Source of the DNA: Nocardia jiangxiensis NBRC 101359
GTDB lineage: Bacteria; Actinomycetota; Actinomycetes; Mycobacteriales; Mycobacteriaceae
Direction: 5' to 3'
DNA length: 64,000 nt
Assembly: GCF_000308615.1 (NCBI RefSeq)
Contig: NZ_BAGB01000054.1
Location: 1 to 64,000, forward strand
Shown: piece by piece, positions 16,862 to 26,037 of the stretch
Position numbering within the stretch: position 1 is the stretch's first letter
Layout of the letters: each line of letters starts with the position of its first letter
Notes under the pieces: model-generated
Database searches by the model: none
Told to the model about the DNA's origin: nothing
Seen by the model: only the letters and a program-made list of their open reading frames with translations
Translations under genes and position numbers: made by a program

Positions 16862-17806
16862 TCACCTACCTTCCGAGAAGGATTCCCAACCGCCCGGTCC
16901 GGATCTGCGCACGCCGTCGACGGTGACGCCGGCGCCGTCCGCGACCCGTCCGACCCGGGTCCATCCTGCCGGAAGCACCTGTCCCGCAGCGAATGTGGCC
17001 GCGAAGGCGTGGTCCTCACCGCCGGTGAGGATCCAGTCCGACGGATCCTCACCGAGTTCACGCGCAACCGGATCCAGTTCCTCGTCGCGAATCGCGGCGG
17101 TGTCGAGATCGATGGCGACGCACGAGGATTCGGCGATATGCCCGATATCGGCGAGCAGCCCGTCGGAGACATCGGTCAGGGAGGTGATCGCCGCGTCGTC
17201 CGGCAGGTCCAGCACGGCCCTATACGGCGGTTGCGGAACCCGGTGCGCGGCAACCACACCGGGGAATCGGGCCGGATCGAGCCCGGCGTTCAACACGGCC
17301 AGCCCGGCCGCCGACCAGCCGAGCCGTCCGGCGACCGCGACCACGTCACCCGGCTGTGCACCGGACAGCAGCACCGGCGTGCGGCGCGGATCACCGAACG
17401 CGGTCACCGAGACGATCAGCAGCGGTGCTCGCACCACGTCACCCCCGGCGATCGAGGCGCCCACCCGGCCCGCCTCGGCCCACATCCCCTCGACGAATCC
17501 GTCCACGAAGTCCACCGGGGTGTCGGGCGGGCAACCGAAGGACACCACGAAGCCGCTCGGCGCGGCTCCCATCGCCACCACGTCGGCGGCGTTCTGCGCG
17601 ATCGCCTTGGCCCCGATATCGCACGGGCTCGACCAGTCCAGCCGGAAATGCCGGTCCTGAACCAGCATGTCGGTGCTGACCACGAATCGCCCGTCCGGCG
17701 CGGCGAGCACCGCGGCGTCGTCGCCGGGCCCGAGCAGGACGGCCGGAACCTGGGCGCGCCCGGTGCTCATCCGCGCGATGAGCCCGAACTCGCCCAGTTC
17801 ACGCAC
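16862..17806 (-). CDS. thiL: Thiamine-monophosphate kinase ThiL; true start may be an ATC at 17830
   Basis: About 314 residues. It phosphorylates thiamine monophosphate to the active cofactor, thiamine diphosphate. Family motifs: LLGPGDDAAVL near 24, VVSTDMLVQDRHF near 42, KAIAQNAADVVAMGA near 67, SLTDVSDGLLADIGHIAE near 210 and LTGGEDHAF near 263. The listed start is a GTG at 17806, which has no ribosome binding site. Eight codons upstream, in frame, ATC ACT GAT (17830-17822) sits six bases after a perfect AAAGGAG (17843-17837). The encoded TDTSPRTV lead looks like a normal ThiL N-terminus whose ATG has become ATC. Initiation at ATC, at the GTG, or a sequence error are all possible. Confidence 0.92.
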   Translation of the reverse strand: MRELGEFGLIARMSTGRAQVPAVLLGPGDDAAVLAAPDGRFVVSTDMLVQDRHFRLDWSSPCDIGAKAIAQNAADVVAMGAAPSGFVVSFGCPPDTPVDFVDGFVEGMWAEAGRVGASIAGGDVVRAPLLIVSVTAFGDPRRTPVLLSGAQPGDVVAVAGRLGWSAAGLAVLNAGLDPARFPGVVAAHRVPQPPYRAVLDLPDDAAITSLTDVSDGLLADIGHIAESSCVAIDLDTAAIRDEELDPVARELGEDPSDWILTGGEDHAFAATFAAGQVLPAGWTRVGRVADGAGVTVDGVRRSGPGGWESFSEGR

Positions 17807-17951
17807 CGTTCGCGGGCTGGTATCAGTGATGGCCGTCTCCTTTCACGAACCGCGCCGGGGGCGACGGACTATCGCGACGCTACCCTCGGACCCGAAACCA
17901 ACGACCACCAGCCAGGATCCGGTACCGAGACGAGTGGAGAAGATCTCCGGG

Positions 17952-18548
17952 ATGAGCAGCAGCGAAACGGAAGGGCCGGACGCGGACCGCTACAGCGTCG
18001 AACCCGAGGACACCCGGCGGTCCCCGGCGCTCATCGCGACCGCCGTCGCACTGCCGGTCGCGATGATCGTCGCGGTCCTGGCCATCGCGGTGTTCGCCCG
18101 GCAGCACCCGACGCGTGAGCCGCTCGCGCTGGGATCGGTCCCGCAACCGCAGGCCACCGGTCAGGCGTGCACCACGCTGCTACCGGCGCTGCCGTCGAGC
18201 CTGGGCGACTACACCCGGGCGGATCTGGCCCGGCCCGCACCGCCCGCGACCGTGGGCTGGCAACTGCCCGACGGCGGCGACCCGGTCGTCCTGCGCTGCG
18301 GCCTGGATCGTCCGGCCGAATTCGTCAAATCCGCTGCGCTGCAGGTGATCAACGGCGTCAACTGGTTCGAGGTGCGTGATCCGGCCAGCGGAATCACCTC
18401 GGGCACCTGGTACGTCGTCGACCGCGGCACCTACATCGCCGTCACCATGCCCGACAAGGCCGGACCGACTCCGCTGCAGGACATTTCGAATACGGTCGCC
18501 AAGGTGCTGCCGGCCCGCCCGATCGATCCCGCGCCGATCCCGAACTGA
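17952..18548 (+). CDS. DUF3515 membrane-anchored exported protein
   Basis: 198 residues: a charged start, one transmembrane segment (ALPVAMIVAVLAIAVFA, about 33-50), then a DUF3515 extracytoplasmic domain with CTTLLPALPSSLGDY, VVLRCGLDRPAEF and INGVNWFEV. Two cysteines in the domain probably pair. Its function is unknown; it sits between thiL and ddl as Rv2980 does in mycobacteria. The ATG at 17952 was taken; a GTG at 17934 is an in-frame alternative. It is divergent from thiL. Confidence 0.82.
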   Translation: MSSSETEGPDADRYSVEPEDTRRSPALIATAVALPVAMIVAVLAIAVFARQHPTREPLALGSVPQPQATGQACTTLLPALPSSLGDYTRADLARPAPPATVGWQLPDGGDPVVLRCGLDRPAEFVKSAALQVINGVNWFEVRDPASGITSGTWYVVDRGTYIAVTMPDKAGPTPLQDISNTVAKVLPARPIDPAPIPN

Positions 18549-18551
18549 TCC

Positions 18552-18854
18552 TCAGCCGGGTCGGCGGAAGGTGACTCGGCCCGTGCCCAGATCGACGCCG
18601 AGGCCGCCGGGCGCACCGTCGCCCGGATTCTCCCGGTGCATGAGCACCACCTGACGCTGCTGGAATTCGATCCGCTTGGCCGCCCCGAACACCGCGTCGA
18701 GCTCCTCCAGCCCGATGGCGGCGGCGCCCGGACCGCCCGATCCGCGCATCCACGGCAGCGCCGTGCGGCCGGTCAGCCGGCGATACAGCACGTCACCACA
18801 GGCGACGACCGTGATCAGCACTACCAGACCCGGGATCGTCATCGCGAACAACAC
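18552..18854 (-). CDS. DUF6191-type small membrane protein
   Basis: About 100 residues. One hydrophobic segment (TIPGLVVLITVVACGDVLY) is followed by RRLTGRTALPW and a basic, glycine-rich tail ending VTFRRPG, a layout shared by the DUF6191 family of actinobacteria. The start is uncertain: a GTG at 18854, an ATG at 18842 and a GTG at 18911 are all in frame. It lies 72 bases downstream of ddl and ends three bases from the convergent DUF3515 gene. Function unknown. Confidence 0.6.
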   Translation of the reverse strand: MLFAMTIPGLVVLITVVACGDVLYRRLTGRTALPWMRGSGGPGAAAIGLEELDAVFGAAKRIEFQQRQVVLMHRENPGDGAPGGLGVDLGTGRVTFRRPG

Positions 18855-18926
18855 CAGCCCGAGGATACCGACCCGGACCGAACCGCACGTCGGGCTCGGC
18901 CGAGGCGACACCTGCCGGGTGGGGAT

Positions 18927-20024
18927 TCAGCGCAGGCCGGTGCCGCGGGCGAGTGCGGTCTCGATCAACGTGCTGACCAGCGCGCCGTTGTCGATGCCTG
19001 TCGCCGCCCACATCCGCGGGTACATCGAGATGGCGGTCATCCCGGGCATGGTGTTGATCTCGTTGATCACCGGGCCCTGCTCGGTGATGAAGAAGTCGAC
19101 GCGGGCCAGCCCCTGGCAGTCCAGCGCCCGGAACGCCCCCACCGCCAGCTCCCGGATCTGCAGGGCCACATCGTCGTTCAACTTCGCCGGAATGTCGAAC
19201 TCGCACACGTCGTCGAGATATTTGGTGTCGAAGTCGTAGAAGTCCGGGGCGTCCGAACTCAGCTCCGGCATCCGAATCTCGGCGGGCACACTGGCTTCCA
19301 CCCGACCGTCCGGGAATTCCAGTACGCCGCACTCGACTTCGCGCCCGATGATCGCGGCCTCGACGATCACCTTCGGATCGTGCAGGCGCGCAGCGGCGAT
19401 CGCCTCGTCCAGCCGGTCCCAGGCGTCCACCTTCGTGATGCCGATGGAGGATCCGCCGCGAGCGGGCTTGACGAACACCGGAACCCCGAGGCGCTCGCGA
19501 TCCGCCTCGCTCACGGTGGCCGTGCCGGGCCGCAGCACGACGTGATCGCCGACCGGAATGCCCTCGGCGGCAAAGAGTTTCTTCATGAACTCCTTGTCCA
19601 TCCCGGTGGCACTGGCGAGCACACCGGGACCGACGTAGGGCAGCCCCGCCATCTCCAGCAGACCCTGCACGGTGCCGTCCTCGCCGAACGCGCCGTGCAG
19701 CACCGGGAACACCACCTCGAGCGCGCCGGGCCCGCCCGTGGAACCGTCCAGCGGCAGCAGACTGCCGCCGCGGGTCGGATCGGCCGCCAGCACCAATTCG
19801 GTACCGGATCGGTCGACCGCGGGCAGCGTGCGATCGGCGATGGCGAGCGTTCCGGCGTCGGAGCCGCTCAACACCCAGGTCCCGTCGTGGGTGATCCCGA
19901 CCGGCACGGCCTCGTATCGTTCGGGGTCCAGGTTGCGCAGCACGAAACCCGCCGAGACGCACGAGACGGCGTGCTCGTTGCTGCGGCCGCCGAAGACGAC
20001 TCCGACCCGAATCCGGTTACTCAT
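18927..20024 (-). CDS. ddl: D-alanine--D-alanine ligase
   Basis: 365 residues. This ATP-grasp enzyme makes D-Ala-D-Ala for peptidoglycan precursors. Visible motifs: VVFGGRSNEHAVSCVSA at the start, the ATP-binding VFVKPARGGSSIGITKV (near 165), the flexible loop around YDFDTKYLDD, and VINEINTMPGMTAISMYPR (near 320), which carries the metal ligands. A Tyr/Phe selectivity check was not attempted. The ATG at 20024 is the family start. It is 33 bases after gpsA, so both are likely transcribed together. Confidence 0.95.
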   Translation of the reverse strand: MSNRIRVGVVFGGRSNEHAVSCVSAGFVLRNLDPERYEAVPVGITHDGTWVLSGSDAGTLAIADRTLPAVDRSGTELVLAADPTRGGSLLPLDGSTGGPGALEVVFPVLHGAFGEDGTVQGLLEMAGLPYVGPGVLASATGMDKEFMKKLFAAEGIPVGDHVVLRPGTATVSEADRERLGVPVFVKPARGGSSIGITKVDAWDRLDEAIAAARLHDPKVIVEAAIIGREVECGVLEFPDGRVEASVPAEIRMPELSSDAPDFYDFDTKYLDDVCEFDIPAKLNDDVALQIRELAVGAFRALDCQGLARVDFFITEQGPVINEINTMPGMTAISMYPRMWAATGIDNGALVSTLIETALARGTGLR

Positions 20025-20057
20025 GCCCGGAACCGTACCCGGACAGCGGCGATTCAA

Positions 20058-21053
20058 TCATTCCGGCTTCATCGACCGGCCGAGCAACCGTCCGACGGCG
20101 GCGGCGACCGACAGTCCCTCGTGACACACCTGATGCACCGAGGTCGTCAACGGCATCTCCACCCCGTTCCGTTCGGCCAGCGCCCGGATCGAGGTGCACG
20201 ATTTGACGCCCTCGGCCACCTGACCGTGGGTGGCCTGCTGCGCGGCCTCCATGGACCCGCCCGTACCCAGCACGTGCCCGAACGACCGGTTGCGCGAGAG
20301 CGGCGAGGTGCAGGTGGCGACCAGGTCACCGACCCCGGCCAACCCCGCCAGGGTCACCGGATTCGCGCCCAGCGCGACGCCCAGCCGGATGATCTCGGCC
20401 AGCCCCCGGGTGATCAGGCTCGCGACGGTGTTGTCGCCCAGGCCCATTCCCGAGGCGATACCGCAGGCCAGCGCGATGACGTTCTTGCACGCACCGCCGA
20501 TCTCGCAGCCGATCACGTCGGTGTTGGTGTACGGCCGGAAATAGCCGGTGGCGCACGCATGCTGCACGGCCTGGGCGCGCGCCTCGTCCCCGCAGGCCAC
20601 CACCGAGGCGGCGGGCTGTTCGGCGGCGATCTCGCGCGCCAGGTTCGGCCCGGACAGCACCGCGATCCGACCGGGATCCGCGCCGGTGACCTCCGCGATC
20701 ACCTCACTCATCCGCAGCAGCGTGCCGGTCTCGATCCCCTTGGCCAGACTCAGCAGCGTGGCGTCGGGCCCGATCGCGGGCCGCCAGTTCGCCAGATTGC
20801 CGCGCAGCGACTGGGACGGAACGGCCAGGACGACGATCTCCGCGCCGTCGAGCGCGGCCAGATAGTCGTCGGTGGCCCGCACCCCGTCCAGACGCACGTC
20901 GGGCAGATAGTCCGGATTGCGATGCTCGGTGGCCAGTGTCCGGGCCACCTCGGGCCGCCGGGCCCACATCGTCACCTCGGTGCCCGCGTCGTTCAACACC
21001 TTCGCGAATGCGGTGCCCCACGATCCCGCACCCATCACTGCCGCCCTAGTCAC
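20058..21053 (-). CDS. gpsA: NAD(P)-dependent glycerol-3-phosphate dehydrogenase
   Basis: 331 residues. It reduces dihydroxyacetone phosphate to sn-glycerol 3-phosphate for phospholipids. VMGAGSWGTAFAKVL (near 5) is the dinucleotide-binding loop; AVPSQSLRGNL (near 75), LSLAKGIETGT (near 105), SGPNLAREIA, and EIGGACKNVIALACGIA with its catalytic lysine (near 190) follow in order. The GTG at 21053 starts the protein directly before the Rossmann motif. It is divergent from fbiD, with 91 bases between. Confidence 0.94.
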   Translation of the reverse strand: MTRAAVMGAGSWGTAFAKVLNDAGTEVTMWARRPEVARTLATEHRNPDYLPDVRLDGVRATDDYLAALDGAEIVVLAVPSQSLRGNLANWRPAIGPDATLLSLAKGIETGTLLRMSEVIAEVTGADPGRIAVLSGPNLAREIAAEQPAASVVACGDEARAQAVQHACATGYFRPYTNTDVIGCEIGGACKNVIALACGIASGMGLGDNTVASLITRGLAEIIRLGVALGANPVTLAGLAGVGDLVATCTSPLSRNRSFGHVLGTGGSMEAAQQATHGQVAEGVKSCTSIRALAERNGVEMPLTTSVHQVCHEGLSVAAAVGRLLGRSMKPE

Positions 21054-21144
21054 CAGACCGATACTGCCATTCGTTCCCGGATTCGCGTCGCAATACCGGT
21101 GGTCATGACCCCCACCACAGTGCAGGACATGCAACGATGGGCGC

Positions 21145-21846
21145 ATGCGTCCGGATGCCGTCCACGCCGTGATCGCGGTGAAGAACCTCGAGCGTGCCAA
21201 GAGCCGACTCGCCGAAGAGTTGTCACCCGCCGATCGGTCGCGTCTGGTGCTGGCCATGCTGTCGGACACCGTGCACGCGGCCCTGGCCGCGGGGATCGGC
21301 TCGGTCACCGTCGTCACCCCGGACTCCGGTGTTGCGGCGGCGGTGCACGCACTGGGCGCGGCTGCCCATCCCGACCCGGAGGCGGCCGACGACGGGCTCA
21401 ATGCCGCACTCGCCGACGCGGCCGAGGCGGTGCGCGATCGGCACGGTGCGGTGGATCTGCTTGCGTTGCAGGCGGATCTGCCCGCCCTGCGACCGAGCGA
21501 ATTGACCGATATGCTGGCCTGCGCCCCCGTGACCGGACGCGCCCTGGTCGCCGATCACACGGGGCAGGGCACCGCCGCCCTCCTGGTGCGCGACGGGCTC
21601 GCCCCGCTGCGGCCGCTGTTCGGCCCGGATTCGGCTCGCCGCCATGCCGACTCGGGCGCGAAGGATCTCGACGGCGACTGGCCCGGCCTGCGCCTGGACG
21701 TGGACACACCCGCGGATCTGCGCGCCGCGGTCACACTCGGCCTCGGCGCGGCCACGACCGCACTGCTGCGCGACATCGGCTGGCCGCACCCTGTTCACAC
21801 GGATCTCATACGGAGGTGCGGCGCGGGTCACATGTGTGCTAGATGA
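21145..21846 (+). CDS. fbiD: CofC/FbiD guanylyltransferase of coenzyme F420 synthesis
   Basis: 233 residues. In mycobacteria FbiD joins GTP and phosphoenolpyruvate, giving the activated intermediate for the F420 side chain; the archaeal version uses 2-phospholactate. Motifs: VIAVKNLERAKSRLAEELSP at the start, VVTPDSGVAAAV near 55, ALQADLPALRPSEL near 105 and FGPDSARRHADSGA near 155, all typical. Its presence shows the organism makes F420, matching the F420/FMN-type oxidoreductases at 29052 and 61692. Confidence 0.9.
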   Translation: MRPDAVHAVIAVKNLERAKSRLAEELSPADRSRLVLAMLSDTVHAALAAGIGSVTVVTPDSGVAAAVHALGAAAHPDPEAADDGLNAALADAAEAVRDRHGAVDLLALQADLPALRPSELTDMLACAPVTGRALVADHTGQGTAALLVRDGLAPLRPLFGPDSARRHADSGAKDLDGDWPGLRLDVDTPADLRAAVTLGLGAATTALLRDIGWPHPVHTDLIRRCGAGHMCAR

Positions 21847-22000
21847 TCGCCAGACCTGCATCGAGGGTTGGCAACCAGCGGTGCCGGTCGCGGTGCCGCT
21901 CGAACATGAGGGATGATCGTGAGTGTGATCGAGCCTGCGAGCGAACCAGCAGCACTGCCTGCGCCGAGCAGGTTACGACCGAGCGCAGCGAGGTGATGGT

Positions 22001-24220
22001 GTGAGTGATACAGAAATCGTCCAGCAGCAGCAGCCCCGGTTGCCGGCGGCGCCGCCGGCCGCCGCACCGCCTCCCGGGAGCACCACTGCTTCGCAGTTGC
22101 CCGCGGATCGCTACCTCAATCGAGAACTGAGCTGGCTGGACTTCAACGCGCGGGTGCTGGCCCTGGCCGAGGATCATTCCGAACCGTTGCTGGAGCGCGC
22201 GAAATTCCTGGCGATCTTCGCCTCGAACCTCGACGAGTTCTACATGGTCCGCGTTGCCGGGCTCAAACGCCGTGCCACGGCCGGACTCTCGGTGCGTTCG
22301 GCCGACGGCCTGTCCCCCACCGAACAGCTGGAGCTGATCGCGGCCGCCACCCAGGAGCTGGCCTCCCGGCACGCCCGGGTATTCCTGGACGATGTGCAGC
22401 CCGCGCTCGTCGAACAGGGCATCGCCATCATCGGCTGGTCCGATCTGGACGATGACGAGCGTCGCCGCCTGTCGGGCTACTTCCAGGATCAGGTGTTCCC
22501 GGTGCTGACCCCGCTGGCCGTGGACCCCGCCCACCCGTTCCCCTACATCAGCGGCCTGAGCCTGAACCTCGCTGTGACGGTGAAGGATTCCGACAACGGC
22601 GGTGAGCACTTCGCGCGAGTGAAGGTGCCCGACAACGTGGACCGCTTCGTGCGCGTGCGCCGCAGCACCCCGGCCGTCCCGGGCCGCGCCGCCGCCGCAC
22701 TGCGCGACGGTGATCCGGCGGTGTCGAGTCTGGCCGCCTTCCTGCCGATGGAGGATCTGATCGCGGCTCACCTCGATCAGCTGTTCCCGGGAATGGATGT
22801 GGTGGAACACCATTCGTTCCGCATCACCCGCAACGCCGACTTCGAGGTGGACGAGGACCGCGACGAGGATCTGCTGCAGGCCCTCGAGCGCGAACTCGCC
22901 CGCCGACGCTTCGGATCTCCGGTGCGCCTGGAGGTTTCCGACGACATGACCGAGCACATGCTCGATCTGCTGCTGCGGGAACTCGACGTCGACCCGGGCG
23001 ACGTCATCCAGGTGCCGGGCCTGCTGGACCTGTCCTGCCTGTGGCAGGTCTACGGGGTGGACCGGCCCGCGCTCAAGGACGCCCCCTACGTGCCGACCAC
23101 TCCGCCCGCGTTCGGCGAAAGGGAAACGCCCCGAAACGTTTTCGCCGCCCTGCGCGAGGGCGACGTGCTGGTGCACCACCCCTACGACTCGTTCTCCACC
23201 AGCGTGCAGCGGTTCATCGAGCAGGCCGCGGCCGATCCGCAGGTCCTGGCGATCAAGCAGACGCTGTACCGCACCTCCGGCGACTCCCCGATCGTCAACG
23301 CGCTCATCGACGCCGCCGAGGCCGGTAAGCAGGTCGTGGCCCTGGTGGAGATCAAGGCCCGCTTCGACGAGCAGGCCAACATCAAGTGGGCGCGGGCACT
23401 GGAGCAGGCGGGCGTCCACGTGGTCTACGGCCTGATCGGCCTCAAGACGCACTGCAAGACCTGCCTGGTGGTCCGGCGCGAGGGCGCCACCATCCGCCGG
23501 TACTGCCACATCGGCACGGGCAACTACAACCCGAAGACCGCGCGACTATACGAGGACGTCGGATTACTTACCGCCGCACCGGAAATCGGCGCGGATCTGA
23601 CCGATCTGTTCAATTCGCTGACCGGATACTCGCGTAAAGCCTCCTATCGGAATCTGCTCGTCGCCCCGACCGGTGTGCGGGCCGGGATCATCGAGCGGAT
23701 CCAGCGCGAGGTCGAACTCGCCGAGCAGGGTCTGCCGGCCCGAATCCGGATGAAGGCCAACGCCATCGTCGACGAACAGGTGATCGACGCGCTGTACCGG
23801 GCCTCACAGGCCGGGGTGCCGGTGCAGATCGTGGTGCGCGGCATCTGCGGGCTGCGACCGGGCGTGGCCGGGATGAGTGAGAACATCGAGGTGCGCTCGA
23901 TCCTCGGGCGGTTCCTGGAACATTCCCGGGTCATGCACTTCCAGGCTCAGGACGAGTACTGGATCGGCAGCGCCGACATGATGCACCGCAATCTGGACCG
24001 GCGCGTGGAGGTCATGGCGCAGGTCAAGGATCCCAAGCTGTGCGAGCAGCTGACGGTGACGTTCGATTCCGCGCTGTATCCCACGACGCGCTGCTGGGTA
24101 CTGCAGCCGGACGGGACCTGGCAGGCCCGCCCGACCCCGGAAGAGGTCGCCGAGCTCGGCGAGCAGGTGCGCGACCATCAGGAATTCCTCATGCGTCTGC
24201 GGCGTCCGGATCAGCAGTGA
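22001..24220 (+). CDS. ppk1: Polyphosphate kinase 1
   Basis: 739 residues. It reversibly builds polyphosphate from ATP. After a Pro/Ala/Gln-rich N-terminal tail of about 35 residues come RYLNRELSWLDFNARVLALA, FLAIFASNLDEFYMVRVAGL, VHHPYDSF (near 390) and the phospholipase-D-like halves with CHIGTGNYNPKTARLYEDVG (near 505, containing the autophosphorylated His region). It begins with GTG at 22001 after a GAGGTGA. The next gene starts within its stop codon, so translation is coupled. Confidence 0.95.
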   Translation: MSDTEIVQQQQPRLPAAPPAAAPPPGSTTASQLPADRYLNRELSWLDFNARVLALAEDHSEPLLERAKFLAIFASNLDEFYMVRVAGLKRRATAGLSVRSADGLSPTEQLELIAAATQELASRHARVFLDDVQPALVEQGIAIIGWSDLDDDERRRLSGYFQDQVFPVLTPLAVDPAHPFPYISGLSLNLAVTVKDSDNGGEHFARVKVPDNVDRFVRVRRSTPAVPGRAAAALRDGDPAVSSLAAFLPMEDLIAAHLDQLFPGMDVVEHHSFRITRNADFEVDEDRDEDLLQALERELARRRFGSPVRLEVSDDMTEHMLDLLLRELDVDPGDVIQVPGLLDLSCLWQVYGVDRPALKDAPYVPTTPPAFGERETPRNVFAALREGDVLVHHPYDSFSTSVQRFIEQAAADPQVLAIKQTLYRTSGDSPIVNALIDAAEAGKQVVALVEIKARFDEQANIKWARALEQAGVHVVYGLIGLKTHCKTCLVVRREGATIRRYCHIGTGNYNPKTARLYEDVGLLTAAPEIGADLTDLFNSLTGYSRKASYRNLLVAPTGVRAGIIERIQREVELAEQGLPARIRMKANAIVDEQVIDALYRASQAGVPVQIVVRGICGLRPGVAGMSENIEVRSILGRFLEHSRVMHFQAQDEYWIGSADMMHRNLDRRVEVMAQVKDPKLCEQLTVTFDSALYPTTRCWVLQPDGTWQARPTPEEVAELGEQVRDHQEFLMRLRRPDQQ

Positions 24221-25167
24221 GTCGTTCGGCGACACAGGATTCCGGCCCCGTCCGATATCCCGACCCCAGGGTCACCGCCAACATCCTCGCCGCCGGCGCC
24301 GTCGTATGGCGTCGGCGCCACGACGGCGCGATCGAAGTCGCGGTGGTGCACCGCCCGAAGTACGACGACTGGTCGCTGCCCAAGGGAAAACTCGATCCGG
24401 GCGAGACCGCGATGATCGCGGCGGTGCGCGAGGTCGCCGAGGAGACCGGTCTGAGCACCCGGCTGGGCCGGTATCTGGGCAAGGTCACCTATCCGGTGAC
24501 CGGGCACCGGAAACTCAAGCGCGTGGACTACTGGTCCGCCCGGATCGACGACGGTGAATTCGCATCCAATTCCGAGGTGGACCGGCTGCAGTGGCTCACC
24601 ATGGACCGGGTGATGGATGCACTGTCGTATCCGATGGATCGCACCATCATCCGCAATTTCCTGCGGTACCCGCCGGACACCGCGACCCTGCTGTTGGTGC
24701 GGCACGCCAAGGCCGGACATCGGGACCGCTTCTCCGGGCCCGATGCCGAACGTCCGCTGGACAAGAACGGCATCGCCCAAGCCCTGGCCCTGACGCCGAA
24801 TCTGGCGGCCTTCGGACCCGCGGAGGTCTACTCGGCCCCGCCCCTGCGCTGTACGCAGACCGTCGAACCGCTCGCGGACGAACTCGGCGTCGAGATCGGT
24901 ATCGAGCCGACGATGTCCGAAACCGCTTATGCCACAGCGCCGGACGCGGCACTGCGGCGGATCCGCGAACTGGTGTCACCGGACACCGTGCGCGTTATCT
25001 GCAGTCAGGGCAAGGTGATTCCGCCGCTGATGGCCGCCTGGGCCGAAATCGACGGTGTCACACTGCCTCCCGCGCGCAATCGCAAGGGCAGCGCCTGGGT
25101 GCTGTCGGTGGCCGACGGGCGGCTGGTCGCCGCCGACCATCTCGACAAGGCGTTGCGCGAGCTCTGA
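24217..25167 (+). CDS. mutT1: MutT1-type protein: Nudix hydrolase plus histidine phosphatase
   Basis: 316 residues in two domains. Residues 15-150 are Nudix, with the box starting GKLDPGETAMIAAVREVAEE (near 50). Residues 150-316 are a SixA-like histidine phosphatase with LLLVRHAKAGHRDRFSG. In mycobacteria MutT1 hydrolyses 8-oxo-dGTP and diadenosine polyphosphates. The GTG at 24217 overlaps the ppk1 stop by four bases (GTGA), so the two are translated together; both handle nucleotide/phosphate pools. A strong hairpin terminator follows. Confidence 0.92.
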   Translation: MSRSATQDSGPVRYPDPRVTANILAAGAVVWRRRHDGAIEVAVVHRPKYDDWSLPKGKLDPGETAMIAAVREVAEETGLSTRLGRYLGKVTYPVTGHRKLKRVDYWSARIDDGEFASNSEVDRLQWLTMDRVMDALSYPMDRTIIRNFLRYPPDTATLLLVRHAKAGHRDRFSGPDAERPLDKNGIAQALALTPNLAAFGPAEVYSAPPLRCTQTVEPLADELGVEIGIEPTMSETAYATAPDAALRRIRELVSPDTVRVICSQGKVIPPLMAAWAEIDGVTLPPARNRKGSAWVLSVADGRLVAADHLDKALREL

Positions 25168-25202
25168 CGCGCGAGCACACCGAAACATCGTGCCGACACA
25201 CT

Positions 25203-25235
25203 AATCGGCCCCGGCCTGATGGGCCGGGGCCGATT
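25203..25235. terminator. Bidirectional hairpin terminator between mutT1 and hupB
   Basis: A perfect 14-bp stem (AATCGGCCCCGGCC with GGCCGGGGCCGATT) around a five-base loop, placed between two convergent genes. It has A and T runs on both sides and should serve both directions. Confidence 0.85.
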
Positions 25236-25248
25236 CGTTGTGCAGACG

Positions 25249-25872
25249 TCAGCGGCGAGCGGTCCGCTTGGCAGCGGTCTTCTTCGCCGGGGCCTTCTTG
25301 GCGGCTGTGGTCTTCTTCGCGGCGGCCTTGGTCGCCGTGGCCTTCTTGGCCGGAGCCTTGGCAGCCGTGGTCTTCTTGGCGGTGGTCTTCTTGGCCACCG
25401 TCTTCTTGGCCGCGGCCTTCTTGGCAGGGGCCTTGCTGGCCGTCTTCTTCGCCACAGCCTTCTTGGCAGCCGTGGTCTTCTTGGCGGCTGCGGTCTTCTT
25501 GGCCGCGGCCTTCTTGGCTGCGGTCTTCTTCGCCGCACCCGACACCGGTGCTGCCACACCGCGTTTCACGGCCGGGCCCGAGGCCGCGACCTTCTGCTTC
25601 CCGGCAATGATTGCCTTGAACTGCGCACCCGGCCGGAATGCAGGGACCGAAGTGGGCTTGACCTTGACGGTTTCACCGGTACGCGGGTTGCGCGCCACTC
25701 GCGCAGCGCGCTTGCGCTGTTCGAACACACCGAATCCGGTGATGGTGACGCTGTTGCCCTTGTTCACCGCGCGCACGATCGTGTCGACAATCTGCTCGAC
25801 TGCCGCAGTGGCCGTGCGCCTGTCAGTACCCAACTTTTCGGTCAGAACGTCGATCAGTTCCGCCTTGTTCAT
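25249..25872 (-). CDS. hupB: HU-type nucleoid protein with lysine-rich tail (HupB)
   Basis: 207 residues. The first 90 are a standard HU fold (MNKAELIDVLTEKLGTDRRT; TITGFGVFEQRKRAARVARN; NPRTGETVKVKPTSVPAF). The rest is a histone-H1-like tail made of degenerate AKKTAAKK/PAKK repeats, typical of mycobacterial HupB (Hlp). It compacts DNA, and the tail binds DNA and is modified in relatives. The repeat is low-complexity DNA, so its copy number may vary between strains. Confidence 0.95.
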   Translation of the reverse strand: MNKAELIDVLTEKLGTDRRTATAAVEQIVDTIVRAVNKGNSVTITGFGVFEQRKRAARVARNPRTGETVKVKPTSVPAFRPGAQFKAIIAGKQKVAASGPAVKRGVAAPVSGAAKKTAAKKAAAKKTAAAKKTTAAKKAVAKKTASKAPAKKAAAKKTVAKKTTAKKTTAAKAPAKKATATKAAAKKTTAAKKAPAKKTAAKRTARR

Positions 25873-26037
25873 TGAATCCTCCGCAGACTAATGGCCCGTC
25901 GTCGGACCGACTAGGTACCACGGTAAACCTTCAATGGGCAAGAGTCTATGTGCCACGCCAAATTTCATGTGGTGTGGCACACGCACAGCTACCGCGATTG
26001 GCAGCTCTCAGCTAACGCCTAGGGCGGATTAGCCCCG

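Noticed and set aside
18636..21842. Plus-strand open frame of over 1000 codons across ddl and gpsA
   Set aside because: Antisense to ddl and gpsA, and runs on in another frame through fbiD; no recognisable domains.
25249..25600. Tandem repeats in this segment as a CRISPR or satellite array
   Set aside because: The repeats are codons for the lysine/alanine-rich tail of HupB, not spaced repeats.
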